From: Cognatilysobacter segetis
Lineage (GTDB): Bacteria > Pseudomonadota > Gammaproteobacteria > Xanthomonadales > Xanthomonadaceae
DNA: 64,000 bases
Direction: 5' to 3'
Assembly: GCF_004359965.1 (NCBI RefSeq)
Contig: NZ_SMRQ01000009.1
Location: forward strand, 1-64,000
Shown here: positions 10,129 to 20,201 of the stretch, piece after piece
How positions within the stretch are numbered: the first letter of the stretch is position 1
Layout of the letters: every line of letters starts with the position of its first letter
Made by a program: the position numbers and the translations under genes
The notes under the pieces: generated by a model
What the model was told of the DNA's origin: nothing
Database searches by the model: none
Seen by the model: the letters and a program-made list of their open reading frames with translations, nothing else

Positions 10129-12162
10129 TCAGTCCTCTTCGACCTTCGGCCGGTAGCTTTCGACCAGCTTCTGCTGGACGTTCGCCGGCACCGGCTCGTA
10201 ATGGCTGAAGTCCATCGAGTAGCGCCCGCGACCGGCGGTGATCGACTTCAATTCCGCCGCGAAGCCTTCCAGTTCCGACAGCGGCACCTGCGCCTTCACC
10301 GACACCTCGCCGCGTGAACCGTCGGTGCCGAGGATGCGCGCGCGCTTGCCGGCGAGGTGGCCGCTGACATCGCCCATGTTCGCCTCGGGCGCGACCACCT
10401 CGAGGTCGACGATCGGCTCCAGCACCTGCGGCCGCGCCTTCAGCACGGCGTCGACGAACGCGCGCTTGCCCGCGGTGACGAACGCGACCTCCTTGCTGTC
10501 GACGGGGTGGTGCTTGCCGTCGTACACGGTCACGCGCACGTCCTGGAGCGGATAGCCGGCGACGGCGCCGCTCGACAGCGCCTGCCGCACGCCTTTCTCC
10601 ACCGCCGGGATGAACTGGCCGGGGATCGTGCCGCCCTTCACCTCGTCGGCGAACTCGAAGCCTCGGCCACGATCGAGCGGCTCGATGCGCAGGAACACTT
10701 CGCCGAACTGGCCCGCGCCCCCGGTCTGCTTCTTGTGCCGGTGATGGCCTTCGGCCCGGGTCGACACCGTCTCGCGATAGGCGATGCGCGGCGGGCGCGA
10801 CTTCACTTCGACGCCGTAGCGCTCCTTCAGTCGATCGAGGTTGATGCGCAGGTGCAGGTCCGACAGCCCGCGCACGATCGTCTCGTTGGTCTCGACGATG
10901 TGCTCGACCTGGAAGCAGGGATCCTCCTCGGCTAGCTTGTGCAGCGCGGTCGCGAGCTTCTGCTCCTGGCCCTTGCTGGCGGCGTCGACGGCGAGGCCGA
11001 ACATCGGCTTCGGGAACGCGAGCGGCGCGAGGTGGATCTGGTCCTCGTCGTGGCTGTCGTGCAGCACGGCGTCGAAATGCAGGTCCTCGACCTTCGCCAC
11101 CGCCGCGATGTCGCCCGGGATCGCCTGGTCGACCTCCACGTGCTCCTTGCCGCGCAGCTTGAACAGGTGGCCGACGCGGAAGGGCTTGCGGCCGTCGTCG
11201 ACGAACAGCTGCGTGTCCTTCTTCACCGTGCCCTGGTAGACGCGGAATACGCCGAGCTTGCCGACGAACGGGTCGTTGACGATCTTGAAGACGTCGGCGA
11301 TGACATGCGCCGAAGGATCGGGCTTCGCGTCGACCGGCTCGGCGTCGGCGCCGCGCACGAACGGCGGCGGGTTGGCCTCGCCGGGGTGCGGGAACAGGCG
11401 CTCGGTAACGTCGAGCAGTTCGCGCACGCCCACGCCGCTGCGGGCCGAGCAGAACAGCACGGGCACGAGGTGGCCCTCGCGCAGGCACTGTTCGAAGGCG
11501 TCGTGCAGCTCCTGCCCGGACAGGCCGCCCTCGCCGAGGTCGAGGTAGTGCTCCATCACCGTCTCGTTCACCTCGACCACCTGGTCGATGATCTTCTGGT
11601 GCCAGTCGGCGACCGGGCCGAAATCGCTGTCGCCGTCCGCGGTGCCGAAGCAGTCGACCACGGCGGTGCCGCCGCTCGCCGGGAGGTTCAGCGGCAGGCA
11701 TTCGTTGCCGAAGGTTTCGCGCAGCTCTTCCAGCAGCGCACGGCAGTCGCCGTGGTCGATCTTGTTGACGACGATGGCGCGGCACAGCCCGCGGTTCTTC
11801 GCGTAGTCCATCATCCGGCGCGTGCCGTATTCGATGCCCGCGTCGCAGGCGACGACCACCGCGACCGTCTCCACCGCCGCGAGCGCAGAGAGCGCCGGGC
11901 CGCGGAAATCGGGATAGCCGGGCGTGTCGATCAGGTTGACGTGGATGGACGCGTGGTCGGTGCTGGCGATGCCGACGTCGATCGAGTGGCCGCGCTGCTT
12001 CTCGATCGGGTCGAAGTCCGACACCGTGCTGCCGCGCTCGATGCTGCCTGCCGCCTGGATCGCGCCGCCGGCATGCAGCAGGGCTTCGAAGAGCGTGGTC
12101 TTGCCGGCGCCGGGGTGGCCCGCGAGGGCCACGTTTCGGATCTGTTCGGTGGTGTAAGCCAT
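10129..12162 (-). CDS. Elongation factor G-like GTPase
   Basis: Translational GTPase paralogue of EF-G, 677 residues. The start MAYTTEQIRNVALAG at 12162 is preceded by AAGGAG. GTPase motifs: GHPGAGKTT (15-23), DTPGYPDF (switch II), NKIDHGD. EF-G domains II-V follow, with the typical domain IV/V end EVSVKAQVPLSELEGFAAELKS and GRGRYSMDFSHYEPVP. The G1 motif reads GHPGAGKT rather than the AHIDAGKT of canonical EF-G, and the length is slightly short, which points to the EF-G-like group (EF-G2-type) found as a second copy, not the ribosomal operon fusA. No str-operon genes are adjacent. Its exact ribosomal role is unknown. Confidence 0.88.
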   Translation of the reverse strand: MAYTTEQIRNVALAGHPGAGKTTLFEALLHAGGAIQAAGSIERGSTVSDFDPIEKQRGHSIDVGIASTDHASIHVNLIDTPGYPDFRGPALSALAAVETVAVVVACDAGIEYGTRRMMDYAKNRGLCRAIVVNKIDHGDCRALLEELRETFGNECLPLNLPASGGTAVVDCFGTADGDSDFGPVADWHQKIIDQVVEVNETVMEHYLDLGEGGLSGQELHDAFEQCLREGHLVPVLFCSARSGVGVRELLDVTERLFPHPGEANPPPFVRGADAEPVDAKPDPSAHVIADVFKIVNDPFVGKLGVFRVYQGTVKKDTQLFVDDGRKPFRVGHLFKLRGKEHVEVDQAIPGDIAAVAKVEDLHFDAVLHDSHDEDQIHLAPLAFPKPMFGLAVDAASKGQEQKLATALHKLAEEDPCFQVEHIVETNETIVRGLSDLHLRINLDRLKERYGVEVKSRPPRIAYRETVSTRAEGHHRHKKQTGGAGQFGEVFLRIEPLDRGRGFEFADEVKGGTIPGQFIPAVEKGVRQALSSGAVAGYPLQDVRVTVYDGKHHPVDSKEVAFVTAGKRAFVDAVLKARPQVLEPIVDLEVVAPEANMGDVSGHLAGKRARILGTDGSRGEVSVKAQVPLSELEGFAAELKSITAGRGRYSMDFSHYEPVPANVQQKLVESYRPKVEED

Positions 12163-12451
12163 GTCCGGAGCTCCTTGTGGGGGAAGGGGAGCAGCCGTCC
12201 GGGGGCGTCTGAAGTCGGCGTCATGTCCGGCCGCATCGCGGGCCGAGGGAGCGGTCCGGGATGCGCCGTCATGGCTGTCCGCGAGCACGCCTGCGCGGTC
12301 GCGCGGCGGGCCGTCATGGCGGGGCTGTCGCGACGATAGCGCGTGCCCGTTCAGCCGTCGCGTTGCGCTGCACAAGCGCGCCGCCGCGCTCACGGGGACT
12401 TTCTGTCTGGCGCGTAGCCTGCGCCTCTCCCCTGTTCAGGAGACACGTCCG

Positions 12452-12880
12452 ATGGCCATCACCCGCCACGCCACCGCCCGCTGGGAGGGCGACCTCAAGT
12501 CCGGCAGCGGCCGCCTCAACACCTCGCAGAGCGGCCTGCTTCAGGACACCCGCTACGGCTTCAATTCGCGCTTCGGCGACGAGAAGGGCACGAACCCGGA
12601 AGAGCTGATCGCGGCGGCCCATGCCGGCTGCTTCGCCATGGCGCTCTCGGCGCTGCTGACCGAAGCCGGCCACCCGCCCACCTTCATCGAATCGCGGGCG
12701 AACGTGGAGCTGTCGATGGACGGCGGCCCGCACGTCGCGCAGATCCGCCTGGGCGTGCGCGGGGAGGCACCCGGCGTGTCGCCCGAGCAATTCCGGACCT
12801 ACGCGGAGCAGGCGAAGGCCAATTGCCCGATCTCCAAGGCGCTGGCCTCGGTGCCGATCTCGCTCGAGGTGGAGGGCTGA
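12452..12880 (+). CDS. osmC: OsmC-family peroxiredoxin-like protein
   Basis: Thiol-dependent organic hydroperoxide-detoxifying protein, 142 residues. Both redox cysteines are visible: HAGCFAMAL (C60) and ANCPISKAL (C125), the spacing expected for OsmC. The N-terminal AITRHATARWEGDLKSGSG and NPEELIAAAHAGC are OsmC-like rather than Ohr-like. CAGGAG occurs about 14 bases upstream of the ATG, a longer spacing than usual. It is transcribed divergently from the EF-G-like gene with 289 bp between them, in which I see no gene. Confidence 0.9.
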   Translation: MAITRHATARWEGDLKSGSGRLNTSQSGLLQDTRYGFNSRFGDEKGTNPEELIAAAHAGCFAMALSALLTEAGHPPTFIESRANVELSMDGGPHVAQIRLGVRGEAPGVSPEQFRTYAEQAKANCPISKALASVPISLEVEG

Positions 12881-12890
12881 GGCTGCGCGG

Positions 12891-13766
12891 CTACCAGTCG
12901 ATCGAACCGGTCACGACGGTGCGGACGTGGCCGCCCGACCACACGTCGCCGGCCGCGTCGACCTGCAGTTGCAGGCGCGCGTCGAAGCCGACCTCGCGGC
13001 CCTGGCTCACCGTGTAGCGTCCGTCGCGGCCGGGCAGGCGATCGTTCTGCGCGAGCCAGGCGGCCAGCGTCGCGTTCGCCGCGCCCGACGCGGCGTCCTC
13101 GAACTGCGCCGGCGCGCCGACGAATGCGCGCACGACGAGGTCGTAGTCGCCGCCCGCATCGGCCTTCGCGAAGGCGCAGACGCCCATGCTTTCGCTGCGG
13201 GTGGCGAGCTGGGAGATCGCACCCCATGCCGGTTCGAGCGCGCGCAGGCTCGCCTCGTCGGCCAGCTCGACCAGCCACCAGCGACGGCCGCCGTCCATCA
13301 GGGCGGGCGGCAGCGCGCCGAGCCGCATGCCGGCGATCGCGCGCGCGATGCGCGGATCGTCCGGCGTCGCGGTTTCCACCAGCCGCGCGCGTGGCGTGCG
13401 TACGGCGATCGTGCGCGCCGCGCCGACGCCGTCGACGCGCAGCGGCAACGTGCCGGCGAGGCCTTCCTGCATCAGCACGCCGTCGCGCGGTTGTGCCAGG
13501 CCGGCCTGGAGCACCACGTGCGCGGTGCCCACGCTCGGATGCCCGGCGAAGGGCACCTCGCGGCGCGGACTGAACATGCGGATGCGATAGCTCGCCTCCG
13601 CGCTCGTCGGCGGGAACACGAACGTGGTCTCGGGTAGGCGGGTCCAGCGCGCGATCGCCTGCATCGCATCGTCGTCGAGGCCCTCGGCATCGAGCACCAC
13701 GGCGAGCGGATTGCCGGCGCCGGGCCGGTCGGCGAAGACATCGAGCTGGATATAGCGACGGGTCAT
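12891..13766 (-). CDS. PhzF-family isomerase paralogue, downstream copy
   Basis: Diaminopimelate-epimerase-fold protein of the PhzF family, 291 residues. Family landmarks: QLDVFADRPGAGNPLAVV at the N-terminus, the catalytic-type glutamate in LPETTF (E46), FAGHPSVG (H76), and SQGREVG near the C-terminus. The usual EDPVTGSAN active-site loop reads EDAASGAAN here, so this copy has diverged at a substrate-contact loop. It lies 17 bp downstream of a second PhzF gene with the same layout, evidently a tandem duplication in one operon. An ATG at 13790 would extend it by eight residues into the upstream gene; the ATG at 13766 matches the family start. Substrate unknown. Confidence 0.85.
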   Translation of the reverse strand: MTRRYIQLDVFADRPGAGNPLAVVLDAEGLDDDAMQAIARWTRLPETTFVFPPTSAEASYRIRMFSPRREVPFAGHPSVGTAHVVLQAGLAQPRDGVLMQEGLAGTLPLRVDGVGAARTIAVRTPRARLVETATPDDPRIARAIAGMRLGALPPALMDGGRRWWLVELADEASLRALEPAWGAISQLATRSESMGVCAFAKADAGGDYDLVVRAFVGAPAQFEDAASGAANATLAAWLAQNDRLPGRDGRYTVSQGREVGFDARLQLQVDAAGDVWSGGHVRTVVTGSIDW

Positions 13767-13783
13767 GACGGCAGGAATAGCGC

Positions 13784-14644
13784 TCACCATGTGACGGTGC
13801 CGCGGACCACCGCCTGCACGCGGCCGCCGATCCAGGCCTCGCCGTCGCTGTCGACCCGCACGTCGACGCGGCCGTCGCGGCCCACTTCGCGGCCCTGGCT
13901 GGCCACGTAGCGCCCGCCCCGGGACAGGCGGCCGGCGTCGGCCAACGCGGCGGCGATCGTGGCGTTCGCGCTGCCGGTCACGGGATCCTCGGGAATGCCG
14001 TCCGCGGGGCAGAACGCACGCACCACGCGGTCGTAGCCCACGCCGCCGTCGGCCTCGGCGAATACCGCGAGGCCGACCGCCGAATCCGCGGTGAGTGCCG
14101 TGATCGCCGCGAGGTCGGGCCGCATCGTGCGCACCGCGGCCTCGTCGGCGAGTTCGACGACCCACCAGTGCGGGCCGTTGTCCCACAGCGCGGGTGCCAG
14201 CGGTCCGCGGCGCAGGCCGGCGAGCGCGGCGTCGAGCAACGGTCCGGCGCCCTCGGGACCGGCGATCCGCCGCGCGCGCGGTGCGCGCACGCGGATCGCG
14301 CGGCCTTCGCCGACGTCGACGGGCAACTGCCCGGCCGCGCAGTCCTGCACCAGCGACCGGCGATCCGCCGTTGCGACGCCCGCCTCGATCGCCGCCCACG
14401 CGGCACCCACGCTCGGGTGGCCCGCGAACGGCAGCTCCTGCCGCGGCGTGAAGATGCGCACGCGGTAGTCGGCGCCTTCGCCGGGCGGCAACAGGAAGAT
14501 CGTCTCGGACAGATTCGTCCAGTTCGCAAACGCCTGCATCGCGGCCGTGTCGAGGCCATCGGCATCGACCACCACCGCGAGCGGATTGCCCGCGCCGGGG
14601 CGATCGGCGAACACGTCGAGTTGGAGGAAACGGCGCTGCGTCAT
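13784..14644 (-). CDS. PhzF-family isomerase paralogue, upstream copy
   Basis: A 286-residue PhzF-type protein. It shares FLQLDVFADRPGAGNPLAVV, LSETIF, FAGHPSVG and SQGREVG with the downstream gene, but keeps the canonical EDPVTGSAN loop, so it is more likely to have a standard PhzF active site. PhzF proper isomerises dihydro-hydroxyanthranilate in phenazine synthesis, but no phenazine genes are nearby, so this is one of the many PhzF-like proteins of unknown substrate. It is first of the two-gene operon and divergent from lysC-lysA; the shared upstream region is about 157 bp. Confidence 0.87.
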   Translation of the reverse strand: MTQRRFLQLDVFADRPGAGNPLAVVVDADGLDTAAMQAFANWTNLSETIFLLPPGEGADYRVRIFTPRQELPFAGHPSVGAAWAAIEAGVATADRRSLVQDCAAGQLPVDVGEGRAIRVRAPRARRIAGPEGAGPLLDAALAGLRRGPLAPALWDNGPHWWVVELADEAAVRTMRPDLAAITALTADSAVGLAVFAEADGGVGYDRVVRAFCPADGIPEDPVTGSANATIAAALADAGRLSRGGRYVASQGREVGRDGRVDVRVDSDGEAWIGGRVQAVVRGTVTW

Positions 14645-14801
14645 GGAATCGGCGTCCGGATCGGGGGCGCGCATTGTCGCCGGCCACGGGCGGGCCCGTC
14701 ATCGAATAAAATCGCGCGTTCCCATGAGCGCGCGAGCCCGGCCGGGCCGCGCGCTTCCACGTCCGCCCGCGGCGTCGCCGCACGGCTCTCCAGGAAACCT
14801 C

Positions 14802-17396
14802 GTGACCGCTTCGACGCGCTGGGTGGTACTCAAGTTCGGTGGCACTTCCGTGTCCCGCCGGACCCGTTGGGACACCATCGGGCGACTCGCGGCCAAACGC
14901 GCCACGGACGAAGGGCTGCGGGTGCTCGTGGTGGTGTCCGCGCTGTCGGGCGTGACCAACGAGTTGCAGGCGATCGCGAACACCGGCGCCGGTGCCACCA
15001 CCGCGTCGAGGATCGACGCGCTCATCGCGCGCCATCGTGAGTTCTGCGCGGAACTGGGTCTGGACGCCGACGTCGTGCTGGGCGAACGGCTCGCGGCCCT
15101 GCGCGCGCTCGCGGCGGATCCCCGTGCCGTCGATCGCGGCCTCGACTGGCAGGCCGAGGTGCTGGGGCAGGGCGAGTTGCTGTCGTCGACGCTCGGCGTC
15201 GCCTACCTGCGCTCGCAGGGGCTCGACATCGGCTGGTGCGACGCGCGCGAGTGGTTGAACGCCGTGGCGCTGCCGAACGCGAGCGACTGGGCCGGGCGCC
15301 TGTCGGTGAACTGCCAGCACCGCACCGATCGCGACTTCGCCGAGCGCTTCACCGCGCAGCCGACGTCCATCGTGCTGACGCAGGGCTTCATCGCGCGGCA
15401 TGGCGACGGCGGCACCGCGATCCTCGGCCGCGGCGGTTCCGACACCTCGGCCGCGTATTTCGGCGCGCTGCTCGGCGCCGCGCGCGTCGAGATCTGGACC
15501 GACGTGCCGGGCATGTTCACCGCCAATCCGCGCGAAGTGCCGGACGCGCGCCTTCTGGCCCGCCTCGATTACGCCGAAGCGCAGGAAATCGCGACCACCG
15601 GCGCGAAGGTGCTGCATCCGCGCTCGATCGGACCGTGCCGCGACGCCAACGTGCCGATGGCGATCCTCGACACCGAGCGCCCCGAGCTGCCCGGCACGCG
15701 CATCGACGCGTCCGCGGCGACGGTGCCGGGCGTCAAGGCGATCAGCCGGCGCAACGGCATCGTGCTGGTGTCGATGGAATCGGTGGGCATGTGGCAGCAG
15801 GTCGGCTTCCTCGCCGACGTGTTCGAGCGCTTCAAGAAGCACGGCCTGTCGATCGACCTGATCGGCTCGTCGGAAACCAACGTCACCGTGTCGCTCGACC
15901 CGAGCGAGAACCTCGTCACCACCAACGTGCTGGCCGCGCTGAGCGAGGACCTCGCGCAGGTCTGCCGCGTCAAGGTGATCGCGCCCTGCGCGGCGATCAC
16001 GCTGGTGGGCCGCGGCATGCGCTCGCTGCTGCACAAGCTGTCCGACGTGTGGGCCACGTTCGGGCGCGAGCGCGTGCACCTGATCTCGCAGTCGTCGAAC
16101 GACCTCAACCTCACCTTCGTCGTCGACGAAGCGGACGCCGAAGGCCTGCTGCCCACGCTGCACGCCGAACTCGTGCGCGGCGGCGCAATGCCGGTGCTGG
16201 ACGAGAGCGTGTTCGGCCCGGCCTGGCGCGACGTCGTGCACCGCAGTCCCGAGCGCGCGACGCCGTGGTGGATCACGCATCGCGACGCGCTGCTGCGCAA
16301 GGCGGGCGAGGGCACGCCGCGCTACCTCTACCACCTGCCGACCGTGCGCGAGCGCGCGCGCGCGCTGCTCGGCGCGGGCCCCGTCGACTGCGGCTTCTAC
16401 GCGCTCAAGGCGAACGCGCATCCGGCGATTCTGCAGGCGCTGGAGGCCGAAGGCTACGGTTTCGAGTGCGTTTCGCTGGCGGAAGTCGAGCATGTGCGGC
16501 ACGTGCTGCCGGGGCTCGATGCGTCGCGCATCCTGTTCACGCCGAGCTTCGCGCCGCGCCGCGAGTACGAGGCGGCGTTCCAGGCGGGCGTCAACGTCAC
16601 GCTCGACAACCTGGAGATGCTCGAGCGCTGGCCGGACGTCGTGCGCGGCCGCAGTGCGTGGCTGCGTCTCGACCTCGGCCATGGCGAGGGCCACCACGAG
16701 AAGGTGAAGACCGGCGGTGCCGAGGCGAAGTTCGGCCTGCCGATCGCGCGGTTCGACGCGTTCATGGCGAAGGCGCGCACGCTCGGGCTGCGCATCACCG
16801 GCCTGCATGCGCACCTCGGCAGCGGCATCGACGATCCCGCGCACTGGCGCGAGGTCTACGGCACGCTCGCTGCACTGGCCGATTCGAGCGACGGCATCGA
16901 CACCATCGACATCGGCGGCGGTTTCCCGGTGCCTTACACGCCGGATGCACGCCCGTTCGACCTCGACGCCTGGCGCGAGGGCGTGCGCGCGATCAAGTCC
17001 GCCTACCCACGCTGCCGCCTGGCGATCGAGCCGGGCCGCTACCTCGTCGCCGAGTCGGGCGCGCTGCTGCTGCGGGCGACGCAGGTGGTGGAGAAGGACG
17101 GCATCACGCGGCTCGGCCTCGATGCGGGCATGAACGCGCTGGTGCGGCCCGCGATGTACGACGCCTACCACGGCATCCACAACCTCACGCGCCTCGACGA
17201 TGCGGTGCTGGCGACCTTCGACGTCGTCGGCCCGATCTGCGAGAGCGGCGACGTGCTCGGTCGCCACCGCCGCCTGCCGGCCGCCACGTGCGAGGGCGAC
17301 GTCGTGCTCATCGCCGATGCCGGTGCCTACGGCATGGCGATGGCGAATACCTACAACCTGCGGCCGCTGCCGGCCGAGGACATCCTCGATGACTGA
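14802..17396 (+). CDS. Bifunctional aspartate kinase / diaminopimelate decarboxylase
   Basis: A LysC-LysA fusion of 864 residues covering the first and last steps of lysine synthesis. N-terminal half: kinase motif VLKFGGTSVS (9-18), GRGGSDTSAAY, IWTDVPGMFTANPREV, TTGAKVLHPRS, then ACT-type regulatory sequence. C-terminal half: PLP-dependent decarboxylase with FYALKANAHPAIL (PLP lysine), HLGSGID, DIGGGFPVPY, EPGRYLVAESG and CESGDVLG. The GTG at 14802 is preceded by AGGA and starts at the usual kinase N-terminus; an ATG at 14724 would add 26 low-complexity residues. This fusion is characteristic of Xanthomonadaceae. It overlaps murL by 8 bp, so meso-DAP/lysine synthesis is coupled to a peptidoglycan gene. 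Confidence 0.97.
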   Translation: MTASTRWVVLKFGGTSVSRRTRWDTIGRLAAKRATDEGLRVLVVVSALSGVTNELQAIANTGAGATTASRIDALIARHREFCAELGLDADVVLGERLAALRALAADPRAVDRGLDWQAEVLGQGELLSSTLGVAYLRSQGLDIGWCDAREWLNAVALPNASDWAGRLSVNCQHRTDRDFAERFTAQPTSIVLTQGFIARHGDGGTAILGRGGSDTSAAYFGALLGAARVEIWTDVPGMFTANPREVPDARLLARLDYAEAQEIATTGAKVLHPRSIGPCRDANVPMAILDTERPELPGTRIDASAATVPGVKAISRRNGIVLVSMESVGMWQQVGFLADVFERFKKHGLSIDLIGSSETNVTVSLDPSENLVTTNVLAALSEDLAQVCRVKVIAPCAAITLVGRGMRSLLHKLSDVWATFGRERVHLISQSSNDLNLTFVVDEADAEGLLPTLHAELVRGGAMPVLDESVFGPAWRDVVHRSPERATPWWITHRDALLRKAGEGTPRYLYHLPTVRERARALLGAGPVDCGFYALKANAHPAILQALEAEGYGFECVSLAEVEHVRHVLPGLDASRILFTPSFAPRREYEAAFQAGVNVTLDNLEMLERWPDVVRGRSAWLRLDLGHGEGHHEKVKTGGAEAKFGLPIARFDAFMAKARTLGLRITGLHAHLGSGIDDPAHWREVYGTLAALADSSDGIDTIDIGGGFPVPYTPDARPFDLDAWREGVRAIKSAYPRCRLAIEPGRYLVAESGALLLRATQVVEKDGITRLGLDAGMNALVRPAMYDAYHGIHNLTRLDDAVLATFDVVGPICESGDVLGRHRRLPAATCEGDVVLIADAGAYGMAMANTYNLRPLPAEDILDD

Positions 17397-18747
17397 CTGG
17401 CGCTTCTCGCGCGACTCCATCCGGAGCTTCCGCTTCGTACGCTGCGATTTCGACGCTGGAACGGGCGTCGCGCGGCTCGTCTATGCGTTCGACGACGGCC
17501 CGGAGCTGATCGAAACGATCACCATTCCCGGCGCGCCGTTCGCGCTCGACGCACCGCGTGCCCGTGCCGTCGAACAGGCATTGCGGCTGCTGCACCTGAT
17601 CGCCGGCGTGAGCTACTACAAGGCAGCGGTGCCGCGCGATATCCGCATCGAGGGCTATGCGGTCGACGCCGCGACGGCCGCGCTGCTGACCGAGGTCTAC
17701 GAGAACGGCCTCGGCGAGTTCGCGTACCGCAACGGCCTGCGGCTGCGCGGCACGATCCGCTTTCCGGCGATCGGCGATGCGGCGAATCCGGCCGCCCCGG
17801 TCGGGCTGCGCGAGCATGCGCTCACCGCGATCGGCGGCGGCAAGGATTCGCTGGTCAGCATCGAGGCGCTGCGCAGCGCGGGCATCGAACAGACGGTGAC
17901 GTGGATCGGCGGCTCGCAGCTGATCCAGGCCTGCGCCGAACGCACCGGCCTTCCGACGCTCAACATCGGCCGCCAGCTCGCGCCGCAGCTGTTCGAGTAC
18001 AACCGCAGCGGCGCGTGGAACGGCCATATCCCCGTGACGGCGGTGAATTCCGCGATCCTCGCGCTCGCCGCGCTGCTGCATGGCGTCGACCAGGTGGTGT
18101 TCTCCAACGAGCGTTCGGCCAGCTACGGCTCGATGATCGAAGGCACCGGCGAGGTCAACCACCAGTGGTCGAAGGGCTGGGCCTTCGAGCAGGCGTTCGC
18201 GTCGCACCTGCGCTCGCACGTCGCTTCGGACCTCCGCTATTACTCGCTGCTGCGTCCGCTCAGCGAACTCGCGGTGGCGCGCCAGTTTGCGAAATCCGAC
18301 CGCTACGACCAGCACTTCTCGAGCTGCAACCGCAACTTCCACATCCTCGGCGAACGTCCTGCGCAGCGCTGGTGCGGCATCTGCCCGAAGTGCCATTTCG
18401 TCTTCCTCGCGCTCGCGCCGTTCATGAGCAAGCCGCGACTGGTCGGCATCTTCGGGCGCAATCTGCTCGACGATCCGGCGCAGACGCCCGGCTTCGACGC
18501 GCTGCTGGAATACCGCGACCACAAGCCCTTCGAGTGCGTCGGTGAAGGGCAGGAATCGCGCGCGGCAATGGCGACGCTCGCGCAGCGTCCGGAATGGCGC
18601 GAGGACGCGATCGTGGAACGGTTCGCGCGCGAGGTGCTGCCGCAGCTCGGCGAGGTGCCGTCGATTCCGCCGCTGCTCGTGCTGTCGGACGAGCACGGCA
18701 TCCCCGATCCGGTCTGGTCCCGCCTGCATGCGCATTTCGCAGCTTGA
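17389..18747 (+). CDS. murL: MurL, UDP-MurNAc-L-Ala-L-Glu epimerase
   Basis: In Xanthomonas this enzyme epimerises the terminal L-Glu of UDP-MurNAc-L-Ala-L-Glu to D-Glu, an alternative to MurI plus MurD. The 452-residue protein has an ATP-pyrophosphatase-like P-loop [11 protein letters not shown] (about 146-156), consistent with adenylating chemistry, and a cysteine cluster [10 protein letters not shown] (about 327-336). Identification rests on length, these motifs and the immediate neighbours: it is followed, with a 20-bp overlap, by a MurD-like ligase, the same order as the characterised murL/murD2 pair. The start ATG overlaps the end of lysC-lysA by 8 bp. Confidence 0.85.
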   Translation: MTDWRFSRDSIRSFRFVRCDFDAGTGVARLVYAFDDGPELIETITIPGAPFALDAPRARAVEQALRLLHLIAGVSYYKAAVPRDIRIEGYAVDAATAALLTEVYENGLGEFAYRNGLRLRGTIRFPAIGDAANPAAPVGLREHALTAIGGGKDSLVSIEALRSAGIEQTVTWIGGSQLIQACAERTGLPTLNIGRQLAPQLFEYNRSGAWNGHIPVTAVNSAILALAALLHGVDQVVFSNERSASYGSMIEGTGEVNHQWSKGWAFEQAFASHLRSHVASDLRYYSLLRPLSELAVARQFAKSDRYDQHFSSCNRNFHILGERPAQRWCGICPKCHFVFLALAPFMSKPRLVGIFGRNLLDDPAQTPGFDALLEYRDHKPFECVGEGQESRAAMATLAQRPEWREDAIVERFAREVLPQLGEVPSIPPLLVLSDEHGIPDPVWSRLHAHFAA

Positions 18748-20137
18748 CGGACAGCGCGTCGCGCTCTGGGGCTGGGGCCGCGAAGGCCGCGCCGCCTATC
18801 GCGCGATCCGCTCGCGCCTGCCGTCGCTTCCGCTGACGCTGTTCTGCAGCGCCGACGAAGCCGCCGACGCCCGCGCGCTCGGCGATGCCGCGCTCGCGAT
18901 CGAGACGCATGTCGACGGCGCGGCGCTATCGCGCTTCGCCATCGTCGTGAAGTCGCCGGGCATCAGCCCGTACGGGCATGCCGCGACCGCCGCGCGCGAA
19001 CGGGGCACGCGCTTCATCGGCGGCACCGCGCTGTGGTTCGGGGAACACGCCGGCCACGATGGCGTCGTGACGAACGCGGTCTGCGTCACCGGCACGAAGG
19101 GCAAGAGCACCACGACGTCGCTGCTCGCGCACCTGCTGCGCAGCGGCGGGCATCGCACCGCGCTCGCCGGCAACATCGGCCTGCCATTGCTCGAGCTGCC
19201 GGACGCCACACCGCCGCCGGCGTACTGGGCCATCGAGCTGTCGAGCTACCAGACCGGGGATGTCGCCGCGGGTGGCGCGCGGCCCGACGTCGCGGTCGTG
19301 CTGAATCTGTTTCCCGAGCATCTGGACTGGCACGGCTCGCAGGCGCGCTACGTCGAGGACAAGCTCGCCCTGGTGACGCAGGCACGGCCGCGCATCGCCG
19401 TGTTGAATGCCGCCGATCCCGTGCTGTCGGGCCTGCAATTGCCGGGCGTCGATATCCGCTGGTTCGGCGATGAGCGCGGCTGGCACCTGCGCGGCGACGT
19501 GCTGCACCGTGGCGACGAGCGGGTGCTCGACACGCTCGGCCTGCCGCTGCCCGGCCGCCACAACCGCGGCAACCTGGCGGCGGTGCTCACCGCGATCGAA
19601 GCGCTCGGTCTGGACGCGCGACCGCTGGCCGCCGCGGCCTTCGACTTCCGCCCGCTGCCGCACCGCCTGCAGACGCTCGGCGAGCGCGACGGCGTCACCT
19701 ATGTCAACGATTCGATCAGCACCACGCCACATGCCACGCTGGCGGCGCTCGAGTGCTTCGCCGGGCGCGGCGTCGCGCTGCTCGTGGGCGGGCACGACCG
19801 CGGGCTCGACTGGTCCGGGTTCGCGGACGCGATGAAGTCGCGTGCGCCGCGCGCGATCGTGACGATGGGCGCGAACGGGCCGCGCATCTTCGAGCTGCTG
19901 CGGCCGGTGGCCGACGCCGGGGGCTGGTCGCTGTCGCAGGCGGCGGACCTCGGCGACGCCATGGCGCGGGCGACTAACGCGCTCCGGGGCGCGCCGTCGC
20001 CGGTGGTGCTGCTGTCGCCGGGTGCGCCGAGCTTCGGTGCCTACCGCGACTACGTCGACCGCGGCCGAGATTTCGCCCGGCGTGCCGGCTTCGACCCGGA
20101 CCTGATCAGCACCATCCCCGGCCTCGGGATCGGCTGA
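18728..20137 (+). CDS. murD2: MurD2, UDP-MurNAc-L-Ala:L-glutamate ligase
   Basis: Mur ligase of 469 residues. Motifs: [13 protein letters not shown] (N-terminal nucleotide-like domain), [12 protein letters not shown] (ATP site, about 121-132), [32 protein letters not shown] and [12 protein letters not shown], all in MurD order. Coupling by a 20-bp overlap with murL indicates the MurD2 version, which adds L-Glu (not D-Glu) to UDP-MurNAc-L-Ala before MurL epimerises it. Cytoplasmic peptidoglycan precursor synthesis. Whether the genome also has classical murD and murI cannot be seen here. Confidence 0.88.
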   Translation: MRISQLDGQRVALWGWGREGRAAYRAIRSRLPSLPLTLFCSADEAADARALGDAALAIETHVDGAALSRFAIVVKSPGISPYGHAATAARERGTRFIGGTALWFGEHAGHDGVVTNAVCVTGTKGKSTTTSLLAHLLRSGGHRTALAGNIGLPLLELPDATPPPAYWAIELSSYQTGDVAAGGARPDVAVVLNLFPEHLDWHGSQARYVEDKLALVTQARPRIAVLNAADPVLSGLQLPGVDIRWFGDERGWHLRGDVLHRGDERVLDTLGLPLPGRHNRGNLAAVLTAIEALGLDARPLAAAAFDFRPLPHRLQTLGERDGVTYVNDSISTTPHATLAALECFAGRGVALLVGGHDRGLDWSGFADAMKSRAPRAIVTMGANGPRIFELLRPVADAGGWSLSQAADLGDAMARATNALRGAPSPVVLLSPGAPSFGAYRDYVDRGRDFARRAGFDPDLISTIPGLGIG

Positions 20138-20201
20138 GCCTCCACGCCGACGGGGTCCGGCCGGCGCTACGCTCCGGCCTTCCCACCGTGTGGAGTCGAC
20201 C

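Noticed and set aside
12891-17420. A 1509-codon minus-strand frame
   Set aside because: Only its last part is the PhzF gene; the rest is antisense to lysC-lysA, whose motifs are continuous in the other strand.
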